NCBI GenBank assembly: GCA_009760885.1
Contig: CM019717.1
Location: forward strand, 51,855,366 to 51,919,365
Reading direction: 5' to 3'
Source of the DNA: Achatina immaculata
Lineage: Eukaryota > Mollusca > Gastropoda > Stylommatophora > Achatinidae
DNA: 64,000 bases
Position 1 is the first letter of the stretch. The number at the start of each line of letters is the position of its first letter. Under the pieces are notes generated by a model that saw nothing but the letters and a program-made list of their open reading frames with translations, ran no database searches and was not told where the DNA came from. This document shows, piece after piece, positions 48,380 through 61,000 of this stretch. Position numbers and translations under genes: made by a program.

Positions 48380-49184
48380 AGCTGGGGAAATAGGGGCAGC
48401 CAAATGTGGTGCTGCTCACATTAACTCACTGGTGTGCTGATAGGCCAAGGGAGACTAACATCATATCCCTTAGGTGTCTCTATAGCATGATAAGTTTAAT
48501 ATTCTCTTGGAATAAATTATACATTGTGTTTCAAATTTTGGGGCCAAAAATGGAACAAACATAAGCTGTTATCTTGTATGTGATGTCATTTAAATCGTTT
48601 TTGTTTTTCAAGAGTGGACTTTCATATGTAGGTAATTTTTTCGTCTTTTTTTGATAGCGTGCAAGAGAATGCTCTGTGGAACTGGTTTGTATCGCCAGTA
48701 AGAGTTTAATACTATCATTATATTTCATTATAAAGCTTGTCTCCTTCATGCTTTACGTTTTCTGCCTTTCACAAATGTTCCACGCAAGCATTCACCCCCT
48801 TAAATAAAACATAAATCCATACCCTTGCTATTCTGTCTCATCTGGTGCATTTTGTTCACATTTCCATGATCTGCACCTGCTTTCATTGCACTCATATCTG
48901 TAAACAAGTGATGACCAAGTGATCAGGATGTTTTGAAATTTAACACTTTCAAATGAGCAATCAAAATACCTCCCACATATATGGTTTGAAACTAGTGTTA
49001 TGGTGACTTTTTTCTTTCTTGTTGATGTGTACTGTGCTCTTGCTTAAGTTTTTTTTCTTCAAAGTGATACATTAGCCACAAGAGAATTTGCTAATCTAGA
49101 TGACTGCATTCTGTGGATGATACTCAACACTGATATTCATTGGCTTCAGGGGTGAAGACACTGTTTAATTTGGCATTCAGTGAC
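48380..49184. other. No gene seen
   Basis: AT-rich sequence without recognisable frames or repeats. Confidence 0.4.
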
Positions 49185-49510
49185 TGACATGTTAGCATCA
49201 GGGTTGGTGAACCACTGCTGACCAAGATCTCTCTGTTGGTACCTCAGTAATACAGGGCAGGGACTGACATGCTAGCATCAGGGTTGGTGAACCACTGCTG
49301 ACCAAGACCTCTCTGTTGGTACCTCAGTAATACAGGGCAGGGATTGCCAGTCCTAATGGCAGTGAAATCTGCTAAATAAACATTGCATATCTCCTGCTAT
49401 TCTAGCTCCACTGAGGGACTGAAAAAAACAGCTGCCATAACTGGCTCCTGAGACATGATGCTGTGCCCCAGCATCCTCACAGCACTGACTGCAAACAACA
49501 CCAGCTCACA
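49185..49510. repeat. SINE-like repeat, copy B, with internal 80-bp tandem duplication
   Basis: Homologous to 1487-1760. The first segment (from GACTGACATG to ACAGGGCAGGG) is present twice in tandem with only a few differences. Confidence 0.6.
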
Positions 49511-49614
49511 GTTTCAAAGTGACTGAAAAATTCAGTCACTTCATATATATACAATCCACTCAGATAAAGGGCATGACCAGATTTTAACTCCCTACAAGTA
49601 GCTGTACAGCAGTG

Positions 49615-50510
49615 CTGAAAACCAGTTACTTCATTCATTTGCATGTTCCTAGCGGAACTTTGCCTCCCTAACAGCACTCCTGTAGGCCTCTCAGTTGTGA
49701 GCAAGATGGCCTGCTGCTGATGCATCCATTTGCAGATCATCAGCATTGTCTTGCAGCCATCTTCGCCTTGGTCTTCCTCTCTTTCTTTTTGCCATTATGT
49801 ACCCTTCCAAGATGATCTTCTCTAGATTGTCAAGATGTTTAATGTGTCCAAAATATTTAAGTTTTCTCTCTTTATTCCTCTTTACTAGCCAGGTTTCTTC
49901 AATGTTAAGTTCTTGTAGTATGGATGTATTTGAAGAACTCTTCTGTAGCATTTACATTCAAAGGCATTTATGTGTTTCTCAGCTGTTAAGTGTCCGGGTC
50001 TCACAGGCATGTTAAGATGTAAAAGATGCATGCCCTTAAAAATCTTATTTTTGTAATTTTGTCTGTTCCTCTCCACAGATTGTTTAGTTGTTTTACTTTC
50101 TGAAGAGCGATAGATGTCCTCCTTTTAATTTCCCTCATTGTATCTCCATTATTAGTTAGCAGTGATACAAGATATTCAAAACTCTAAACTTTTTCTAATT
50201 TTTCCTCATTGATACATATTTCAGCTGCCTTGTTTGTTTCGTCAGTTGTCATCAATTTAGTTTTCTTCATATTAAGATAGAGGTTTTGCTCTTCGCTGTT
50301 CTTACGGACTGACATAATTAGTTTTTCCATTCTTTTTTGTGTTGTGGACAGTAATATTGTTTCACCAGCATGTCTAATCTCTGGTATTTCATAACCTCCA
50401 ATTGTTATGGCATTGTAATATTCTTTGTATACATCTTCTCTAACATTCCTCATTATAGTTTCAGTATACAAGTTTAAATAAGTAAGGCAACAATATGGAC
50501 CCCTTGTTTT
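49615..50510 (-). mobile_element. LINE RT fragment, family 4
   Basis: Minus strand: MSVRKNSEEQNLYLNMKKTK with KLMTT (post-catalytic RT), [38 protein letters not shown], then the 3' end with an ATGAATGA tail. Indels and stops present. Confidence 0.7.
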
Positions 50511-51884
50511 ATGTCAAACCAGATACTAACCACAGCGTTTGTTAGAGAGGTCTGAGTGAATGACGAAGAAAATGAAGACAAGTAGATTAAAAAAAACCCC
50601 AATAAATAACACATAATGAACACAAAAACCTTGAGTAATTAAATCTTTACTACCTCAGTAGTCAAATGGTACAAGACATGATCAAAGACTACTATTGTTA
50701 CTGATAACTATCCCATACTTCCAATTATCTACAATATATAAAGACTTCACTTGCAACTTCACTATCACAATATGATAAATCTGACAAAATGGAGCATTTT
50801 TACAGCATTATTTTGCATTCATGCTCATGTAATAAAACTGACAGTATCTAAATTTTTAACAAATCAAAATACAAAGTAAATGATGGCTTTTCACAAAGAT
50901 ATTTTATTTCTTAAAAAAAAACTGTAATAATCTGAAATAGCACAGCATTAATAATGAATTAACATTTTCTTAAAAAAAAAAAACACTCAACATAATTTTT
51001 GAAACCTACCTTGGATTACTGTCTCTAAGAACATTACCCAAACCAGTTTTATAAAAATGACAATAAAAATAATAATGTGCCTGGTCTTAATTATTTCTAA
51101 TCTTTTGTCAAAGATTTCTTTAAAAAACAAGCAGTAATATTCAAATCTAATGTAAATAAATTGGGATATCTGGCAGGCTTTTAAATGAAAGATAAGAAAA
51201 GTCAGTTACTTCACATACTTTTAGATTTATACAATCAGCCTTTGTAAAAAACATAATCATGGATGAAATACTCATCTTACTGCTTCTAAAACATTAGTTT
51301 TTGTCAGCAAAATAACTGCTAAGAAAGCAACTAAATAGTAAGGAATTCTTTGTGGAGAACCTGTCTCTATCAGAAATCATTTACAAGTACTGCATAAATC
51401 ATTCTGTCAATATTAAAGAATAGTCTTACTAAACCAGTTGACTATACAAAGTAGGCTGCAATTATGACAAAGATGATTTGGTATTTGGGCACAAAATTAC
51501 AATTAGAAAAAAAATGTTTAAGAAGTTACAAATACAACAACCCCAGAACTCAATCTAATAATTCTTGGATAGAAAAAAGATACTTCAGGATAAATAAACA
51601 GAATGCTGATAGCAAAAGACTGATAGAAAAACAAGGAAGGAATGAATGTATTAGTCCAAGACAACATAAGACAAGGATAGTTTTGAGATTTTGTTGAATG
51701 CATGTAAGTGATACTAAAAAATGATCCATTAACACAGAGTAAACCACATAACTGGTCATTTAAGATAACACAATCAAGAAAATCAACACATTTTCACACA
51801 TATACATTTTTTGTAGGCTCCATCTTCCACTTTTCAGTATGTATTTCATTTTACTTGTACCACATGTTTATGTAAGAGTTAAGC
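50511..51884. other. AT-rich stretch downstream of NDUFA10, no gene seen
   Basis: May include the NDUFA10 3' UTR if the last exon at 52077-52009 is right. No other feature recognised. Confidence 0.35.
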
Positions 51885-51964
51885 TCAATGAACACTAAAA
51901 CCATATATTACGGTATTTCCTCATTCAATGAACACTAAAACCATATATTACGGTATTTCCTCAT
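51885..51964. repeat. 40-bp tandem duplication
   Basis: Two perfect adjacent copies of a 40-base unit beginning CAATGAACACTAAAACC, just downstream of the predicted NDUFA10 stop. Confidence 0.9.
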
Positions 51965-52008
51965 TATAAAAGACTATAGTGCTGAAACCAAACTGAAAAT
52001 AATGTTCT

Positions 52009-52077
52009 CTAAAATAGTCTCCACGCGATCTTTGAATTATCGGGTTGATATTTCTGATCATACACGAGACGAGGATC
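52009..52077 (-). CDS. NDUFA10: Probable NDUFA10 last exon
   Basis: Acceptor TTCACAG, then [22 protein letters not shown] and TAG. Phase 0 matches the preceding exon, and the length brings the C-terminus to the family norm. Short and divergent, so the call rests on phase, length and position. Confidence 0.55.
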   Translation of the reverse strand, partial: DPRLVYDQKYQPDNSKIAWRLF

Positions 52078-55000
52078 CTGTGAAGTTGAAAATACAAATA
52101 AATAAATAAATGTATCTGCTGAAGAAAAAATAAATAAATGTATCTGCTGAAGAAAAAATAAATAAATCTATCTGTTGAAGGACCTTAGAAAATAAATAAC
52201 AATGCTAGAAAGCAATAGATGCATCTATAGGATGTGGTATTGGTGTCTACATTTTCTTTGACTTGACAAGATGCTAATTACTGTATTCAGCATTATACCT
52301 GGGTCACTTTCCTTACTAGAAGGAACAGAGCACTTATTTCTTGAACAAGGTGACTGGGGTGCCTCTGGCCAGATTCAAAACACCAATATTAGCCATGAGG
52401 TAAGTCTTCTAATCATCTTGTTACTCTGGCATCTTGTCTTTAAGTTAGATGCTGTCTTACTGAGGTAGGACTAGGATAAAAGGTTTGATTTAAGACATAA
52501 GTGCACCAGCCCATGAGCTTGCTTTGTATGCTTCCTTCCTCTGTAGCTGTGTTTATACTATGCTTTGTTTAGCTTCTTGTTCCTTCCATCTCACCACTTT
52601 ATCAAGTCCTTTAACCCTTTCATACCCACTGTCAAACATTTACTAGACATGGCCATTTTCTCGTTCCAATCCTGTGTCAAACATTTAGTAGACACCCAAC
52701 TTAGAATCAATCTATAGCAATGCTGTGAGCATAAATGAGCTAAAGTTGTGTTTGAATACATTCTTCCGCCTATTTTGAAACTATAGGATGTGTCTGGGTT
52801 TGAAGAAAGTGTCATTTAAGAGGTTTTTAAACACTAAAATCATGATTTTACTATAGATTATTATTTGGCTTTTTTCATTTGACTGTGTGAAGGCCAAGCT
52901 GGTTTGTCTGAATCAGTATCCACACAAAATGGTGGTTCACTCAAACCAACACGTTGGAATCACTGAAATTGTACGTCTTGGACAAGAAAATTAAGTGTTA
53001 ACGATATTCCTGATAAAGAAATTGTTCAGAAGCACATCAGCATTAGAAATAAGGACATTTATAATTATAATACACAGGATAAATCAATTGTTGAAATAGA
53101 TCAGTACAGCACATGGCATTCACTGACGTGTGGTTTCAGTAGGACATTTTACACTGTGAAATTGTTACACTCAGGTGAGAAACAGATGTAAAGCAGCCTT
53201 CTGATGAACCTGAGGTTTGAGTTTGTAGCATTTTTCTATGAAAAACAACTATTTTTCTCCTGGTCTTCATTTTTTTTTTCTCTGAGAGTTTCTCCTTTTG
53301 ATTTGTTGTTTTCTTCTGGCTTTATTTCCATATTCTGAAACTTCTACTGATTCTTTTGGTTTTCCAAGGTACAGGTTTCCACAAAATAAAATCTCATGTC
53401 CTTGTTTATAATTAGATACACTTTCTATTTCATCTGTGTGCTTGCTGTCCAATTCTTTCTATTTCCTGTTCAATCTCACAAGCAAATAACAACAATGACT
53501 CAAGTTTTTTCTTTCAACCACAAGATCACTCCTAATTTAGTTCTTATTTAGTTGCAGCCTTTCGCTATTTCTTGCTTGATTCTTGTTTCAGGTGTGAATA
53601 TGCTGTTATTGTTGTTCAAAATAGATGTGCATTTATAAACTTGTGCTGGTTTTTCTCTGTTCAGTTTGACTCAGCCTGATCAACTATCATTTCTGAATTG
53701 CAGTTTTTTGGTGAAATCTTCCTTTCATTGTGGTTTACAAGTGCAACCTTTGGTATTTCAATTAGTCCAGCTGCTTTTAATTCCCTTTTGGTTTCTTATG
53801 CTGTTTATTCCTATAATTCCCAGTCAATAATCCACTAGGATTTGTCACAATAGTTCATAAAAAGAAAATTTCAGAACTGTTATTTAACAGTACAGAATAA
53901 TTTAAATGTCAGATGTCTGGGCTGACCAGTTATACATTCACTCATTATGTCTCATACCTTTACTTTTAGTGCTGTCAATTGCTTTTTTCTTTTTTCCTTT
54001 TTTTCTTTTTGTCCACCTTGCAAATATTTTTATTCAGACTTCCTCCTCTTCCGCTTTAGTTTTCCAGAGGTTATCAACTTTTATAAATTCATTTTCTTAT
54101 CACCTGTCCAAGGAACCTTGCATTTTCTCCTATGGCTTTAAATAGATTTTCATACTCTGAAACTTCTATTTGCTATTTTGGTCATTATTTGCATTACTCT
54201 TTCTAAACCTCATATTTAACTTCATCAGTTTTGCTCCTTTTACCAAGCCTGTGTGTTCACTGCCCAAGAATCTCTCAAACACATTGTTATCAGATCCATG
54301 CTTTCACTGTAACACTTTATATTAACTCTGAAATTATTCTTATTTTTGTTAGTATCTTCAGGTCATAAAAAAGCAGCTTTTAGATTCCCCTTGTTTGACT
54401 GTTCTTGCTGTGACATACCACTGCGGCTCTTTTGTTTCAAGATAAATGAATTTATAAACTTGTACTACTGTTTTTTTATATTCATGTTTACTGTGCTTAG
54501 TCAGTTGTTTCTGTTTAGTTGCTATTTAACTCCCAAACTGCTTTATTGCTCTTCTGACAACTTTGTTTACAAGTGCAGTTTTTGATGTTCTCAATAAATT
54601 CAGGTGATTTCACATGTCATTTAGTCAGCTTAATAACAAATAAATGTTTTTCTCTCACTGTCACTCATTCTCAATTTTCCACCTAATATTTCTGGTTTCT
54701 CTAACTCAGGTTTTCTCATGCCAGTTTCTAACATTCTCAATTAACAATACTCTGGGATAGGTCACAAAGATTTCATAAAAAAAAAAAAAAATTCATTACT
54801 GTTACTCAACAGTAATCTGAGAACCTTTTTCAGGTATTCATTTTTTTTCACCTTTAATTTTCCTGAGATCATCAGCTTCTATAAATTCACTTTCTTATCA
54901 CTTGTCCAAGAAATCTTGTCTTTTCTTTTATGATTTTAACTTTTCCATATTCTGAAACTTCGAGAAACGTCTGTTTGTTGTTTTGCTTGCCTTTGACGCA

Positions 55001-58000
55001 TTTTTCACCAAAACTCACATTTTAGCTGCCTGCAAATTGTTCATTGTTACTGCTTCATCTGTTTGTATAATTGTCTGCTCTTTTCTCAGTTTTCCAGCTA
55101 AATCTGGTTTTAGAACTTGTGGCTTCTTAATTCTCAATTAATGATCAACTTGGCTTTGTCACAAGGAGTTAAAAATCCCTGTTGACAAACAAGGATTACT
55201 GCAAGAGAATGAAACATTTCAACACTTACTGCAGATATAAATTTTTTTTTTTCGTTCATAAAAGTTTATATGTACTTGGAAAAACAATTATGTGAAGAAA
55301 AGAAAACATAATGTAGTGTTTATATACTGTGCTGTGTGGTGTATTTCTCAGACGGATTATACTGGGGGCTAAGTCTGGTAAGTTGTGATTTTTCAGCAGT
55401 TTTGAAATTCTAACCCAAATAATCATTATTTAATTCTATAACAATAATTCTATTTAACAAACTTTTCAAATATAAACACCCAGAAAATCTGCCAACGTTA
55501 AATTTTTTAAATGGAAATACTTCAGTTTTGTCACACAAAAATACCACATTTTATCCAAGCACTATGCTGACATAACAGCTGACATGCCAGGGAGAAAACT
55601 GCAGCCAAATGAAAAAAAAAAAGCAACCAATATTCAGTCACTCAGTCATTTGCATGTCCCTTGCGGAACCTTGCCTCCCAAACAGCTCTCCTGCAGACCT
55701 CACAGTTGTAAGCAAGATGTCCTGCTGCTGATACATCCATTTGCAGATTACCAACAATATCTTGCAGCCATATTCGCCTTGGTCTTCCTCTCCTTTTCCC
55801 CCCATTGTTCTTCCTTTCTTTTTTTCCCATTATGTACCCTTCCAAGATAATCTTCCCTAAATTCTCATGACGTTTAATGTGTCCAAAATATTTAAGTTTT
55901 CTCTCTTTAATCCTCTTTACTAGCCAACCTTCTTGAATATTACATTCTTGTAGTAGGATATATATTTGTTCTTTTTTGTGTCCATGATATTTGAAGAATT
56001 CTTCTGTAGCATTTACATTCAAAGGCATTTATGTGTTTCTCTGCTGTTTTGTTAAGTGTCCAGGTCTCACAGGAATATGTTGCAATCAGAAAGATGCATG
56101 CTATTAAAAATCTTATTTTTGTAGTTCTGCCTGTTCCTCACCGCAGATTTTTTAGTTGTTTTACTTTTTGAAGAGTGACAGATGTCCTCCTTTTAATTTC
56201 CCGCATTGTATCCCCATTATTAGTTAGTAATGATCCAAGATACTCATAACTCTCCACCTCATCCAATCTCTCTCTCTCTCTGAACCTTAAGTGCCCAGGG
56301 CACATGGGGCTTCCGCAAGGGTTTTCCACAAATGCCTGTCCTTCGCCTTTTTTTCTGCTCTTGCCCAGGTGAGCCCTCTATTGCTCAACATCCTTTCTGT
56401 TGTTCTTCTCCATGTCTCTTTTGGTCTACCCTTACTTCTGTTCCCCTGTGGTGTCCATCTTAGTGCTATTTTTGGTAGTGAGTTGTCAGTCATTCGGAAC
56501 ACATGTCCCAACCATCGCCAGCGTCTTTCCTCAATAATTGTTGTCAGTGGCTTCATCTGCATTTCTGCTAATAAGATGTTATTTCTTATTGTGTTTGGCC
56601 AAAATATTTTTCTAATTCTTCGTAAACATTTAGTCTGGAAAGAATTCAACTTGTTTTCTATGGTTTTGGTAATTTTCCAGCATTCACTTCCACAGAGTAG
56701 TACACTTAGAACATTACTCTTAAATATCCTGATTTTCATATTTATGCTTAGTTTTTTTGATTTCCATATAGTCTGCAGCATTGCAAAAGCCTGGTTTGCT
56801 CTAGTAAGTCTGCTGTTGATGTCCTCTGTGCTGTCTCCATTTTCTACTACTCTGCTGCCAGGGTATACAAATTCGTTGACCTCCTGCACTAACTTGTTAT
56901 CTACTCTGAGTACATTTCTGTTGTTCACATTTTGCTTCACTAACTTTGTCTTTCCTACGTTGATCTTTAGTCCTATGTTGTTGCATTCTGAGTTAGCTTG
57001 TTTATTTTATCTTGCATATCTTTGTGACTGCTTGATAACAGACAAATGTCATCTGCAAAGTCAAGGTCCTCCAGCACTGTGTCAAGGGTCCATTGTAATC
57101 CTCTGCGTTTGTCTGATGTCCTCATTTTTTTATTAGCTTAAAAATATTAGGATTGCAAGCAGCATCCTCAGTTTGAAAATGAAGACAGAAAGGGTTAAGA
57201 TTTTTTTGTTTACTACTATTCATCTCAAAAGATGTATCTTCAGTCTACTATTATCATTTCTTTTCAATCTACTCAATTTCTTCATATTATGTACATCTTG
57301 GATTTTGTAACTATGTTGTACAGAGTTTTGTGTGTGTGTGTCTTTCAACATCTTTTGTTTGCTCTCTGATTCCTCACTTTGTTCACTTTCCTGATATTAA
57401 CCAGGATGTGCAATATTAGTACTATTTCTAACTTTTCTGTGTCTCTCTTTGACTAGTATTAATGTGTCTGAGAGCTTACAAAGCATAGCATGTGCTCAAA
57501 ATGGGGGAGGGGGGAAGAGAGAGAAGAAAGATCAGTACTTGATGAATTATAACCTGATATAACTCGCCAAAATATCAAAAATGAAAAAAAAAGTTTTACC
57601 AATTTCAGTTAAATTTTTCAACCGTTCCATATTCCCAGGCTAAGACCTGTGACTTAATGCTATTTCCCCAAAGGGTATGAAATCAGTCAATTTTCAAAAA
57701 TTGAAATGACTGAGTTTCATCTCATTCATCTAAATCATATATTTTGAATGGAAAAATATAAAGTGAACTGGCTAACTAAAGTGACAGCAAATCAGCTGCA
57801 ATGAATAACCGATATTCTCCAGCCATTTACCTGTAAGACAATCCTATCAAAAAGAACCCCATCCATTTCTTGACGCAGGAGTTCTGGGGCTTCATAAGGA
57901 GGATGGAAGCCAAAAATAGCACTCAGCTGGTACATGTTATGAACTGAGCAGCTGAAACAGAAATCATAAAGAAACTGATAAAATAGATGGTATGAATTCA

Positions 58001-61000
58001 TTGCAAGATTCTTCAGGGCTTAATGAAAGCATGAATGACATTGGCAAAGTCACTACAGCTGGCTATTCTCTAGTTAACCGTCAATAAAATTAAAATGACA
58101 CTTTCTGAGACTACAGTTATCTTTCTACCTTCATCAGGTTCTTTGTACCCAGTGATGACTTGTTTAGTCATCACATTTATCTCCACAACTTTACTGATAA
58201 AAGTATCTGTCTTATGCTATTTGCTGTTTTGCTGAATGGTAAACATTTTCACTCACCAGCGTTTCACTTTGATTTAAAAAGTTGTAAAACTTCATCTGTT
58301 CCAGAAAAACTTGACTGCCTCTTCAAAGTCCTAGTCACTGGCTTCAGTCTCTCCTTACTTCATATCGTCTGACCTCCTTCTAATCTTAAGCTTTTCTGCT
58401 TCATGCACAACATTTTTGACTCATGTGCAAATATATTCTTAAAAATATTCTGTGTGCAAATGAGTTTGCAACATCAAATTACAGACTATATTTTGAAGTT
58501 CTCATAGAAATTATACTAAAATCCAAAGAATTCAGGAAAACGAACTCATGTAGTGTCATTATATTTTTCTTCAGTGCCACCATAGTCATAGTAAATAAAA
58601 AAATAAAGGTAGCATTTCTACTTTTTTTTTTCCTCATGGCATATAAAATTTCATGCACAGAATTTTTTGTATGTGTATGGCCACATTGCTTAGAGGAAAC
58701 ACTAACTGAAATGCAACTCACTATACTTGTAGAACCTGTCATTTCAACGGATGATGTATTTCTCAACTTTTCTACCCTCACTAAAATAAAAGCAAGCTAA
58801 ACACCTGAAGTTATAGGAATGATATTTGAGAATATAAAATTAAAAAAACGTATATTTTTTTTTTACGCTGCACCATACATACCGACTTGCACTAGAACAA
58901 TATCTAGTAGACCACCTAACATGATATTCTGAGAACCACTGGATACATATACCATATAATGGATAGAAAAAAAAAAGGTACTTACAAACTGCGTACTTTG
59001 TTGTAGTCTCTGTCATGGCGGCCTGTCCACTCTTGGAACCGATCTGGATATTCATAAGGTGCATTATCAAGATCCAGGCTTTCAAGGTCTTCCACAATCT
59101 GCAGGGAAGACATTACACCAAAACTTGAACTAAAAATCCAGATTAAAAAAAAATTTACTTTTTATTTCCGTAAGTGTGAACTGGAATTTCTCAGCAGCTG
59201 ATGTCAAGGTGAAAAGATTCTCACTAGTAATTGTTACATAAGGGAGAGACAAAAATTTTCTGCGCAACCTTGTCTTTTGCTTCCTTTTTTTTCTTTTTCT
59301 TGCAGTGCTGAATATTATCGGAAAGACTGTCTCCATGTAGCCCAGTCTGCCCTCACTTCTGTCTCCACGTAGCCCACAGTCTGCCCTCACTTCTGTCTCC
59401 ATGTAGCCCACAGTCTGCCCTCACTTCTGTCTCCACGTAGCCCACAGTCTGCCCTCACTTCTGTCTCCATGTAGCCCACAGTCTGCCCTCACTTCTGTCT
59501 CCATGTAGCCCACAGTCTGCCCTCATTTCTGTCTCCATGTAGCCCACAGTCTGCCCTCATTTCTGTCTCCATGTAGCCCACAGTCTGCCCTCACTTCTGT
59601 CTTCCTATGAAGCTTGATCCATTCATCCTGCTACCTGGATGCAGAGCAAAACAACTGCTATCCAATATGCCTAGTGGCACCTTGGAAGGATGCAAGCAAA
59701 ATTATTTCCACTTTTCAGTCTTCAGCCTGCTTTTACATGATGTCTTCAGCTATGTTACATGCTGCTTATTTCAGTTGCAACAGTTCTCTAAGTATAGTCA
59801 ATGTCTTTTCCTATTTCCTTCAGCAGCCATTACACGGTTGTTCAAGTAATGGTTTTGGATTATTTTCAGAGCATAAGCTATTTCCAGATTCGTTATGGTT
59901 TAATTATGAGCCATGATTTGAAAACTGCAACTTGAATGGCATGAAGTGTTAAGTTACTTCTTCAGAAAGTTTTAAAACCTAACAGCGATTTTTTTTCTGC
60001 CTGTACATAAAAAGTATAGATTGCAGATTTTAATACGATTAATGTGAGGAAAAGTGGATGAACTGGGATGGTTTGCTGTGGGTTATGACCTGGGATGGTT
60101 TGCTGTGGGTTATAAGTTTCTCTGTGTCTGATGTTGCTGCTGATGTGACATCTTCATTTTGCTATCACATCAAACATGACAAACAGAGACAGGCTTCACA
60201 CAGTTGCCAATAAAAAGCTGGTTTTCAAAGCAAATACAACTTACAATGTCAAAATCAAGAACTGGAGTGTCTGCCAGATCGTACGTCAACACCTCACCAT
60301 ACTTCCTGTGGAGAGAGGAGAAAGAAACTGTTTATTTACTGCAATGCAACCTCAGCATTCAGATTAGGTAAAAGTTACACATTAAAAGTTAAGCAACTAA
60401 ATCCAGAAAATCACAGCTACCTGCTCTCTTGGCCAGGACTAGCATACCACAGCTTGACATTAACCTACACAACATCATCAAAAGTGAATCACAGCTCGTC
60501 ACTTCCTACCTAACATCCATCAAAATGCTCCCTGGAAAACTATGCTGCATTATGCCTGACCAACAAGTCAAAGCTGACTGTGCAGCTGTCACTGTAGATC
60601 TAACTGAGAGATCTGACTGTGCAGCTCATTCAGCAGTACATAATCCAGTCTTGTATATGCTCTTTGAAATGATGAAAACCGTGTTAACCTATCTGCTGTC
60701 ACCATCATCAGTAATGGGACTGGAAAAAGAGCAGTCTCCTGGCATCTGAAAACAAGAGAAATAAAATTTCCAAGAATCTAAAACCACAGGGAGGTGACCA
60801 ATAGAAGTGAATTTGGAAAAACACCACACTGTGCATAAAAATGTACTAAACCTGAGTAAGCCAACAAGATTTGACTGTATATCTCTCTCTGAACCTTAAG
60901 AGCCCAGGGCACATGGGGCTTCCGCAAGGGTTTTCCACAAATGCTTGTCCTTTGCCTTTTTTTTTTTCTGCAACTGCCCAGGTGAGCCCTCTATTGCTCA

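Noticed and set aside
56291..57136. 281-codon plus-strand open frame
   Set aside because: It is antisense to a recognisable LINE reverse transcriptase and encodes nothing familiar.
52611..57195. A 4.6-kb piggyBac-like element between TTAACCCTTTC at 52611 and its inverse near 57188
   Set aside because: Only about 10 terminal bases match and the interior contains NDUFA10 exon-flanking sequence and unrelated LINEs; coincidence is likely.
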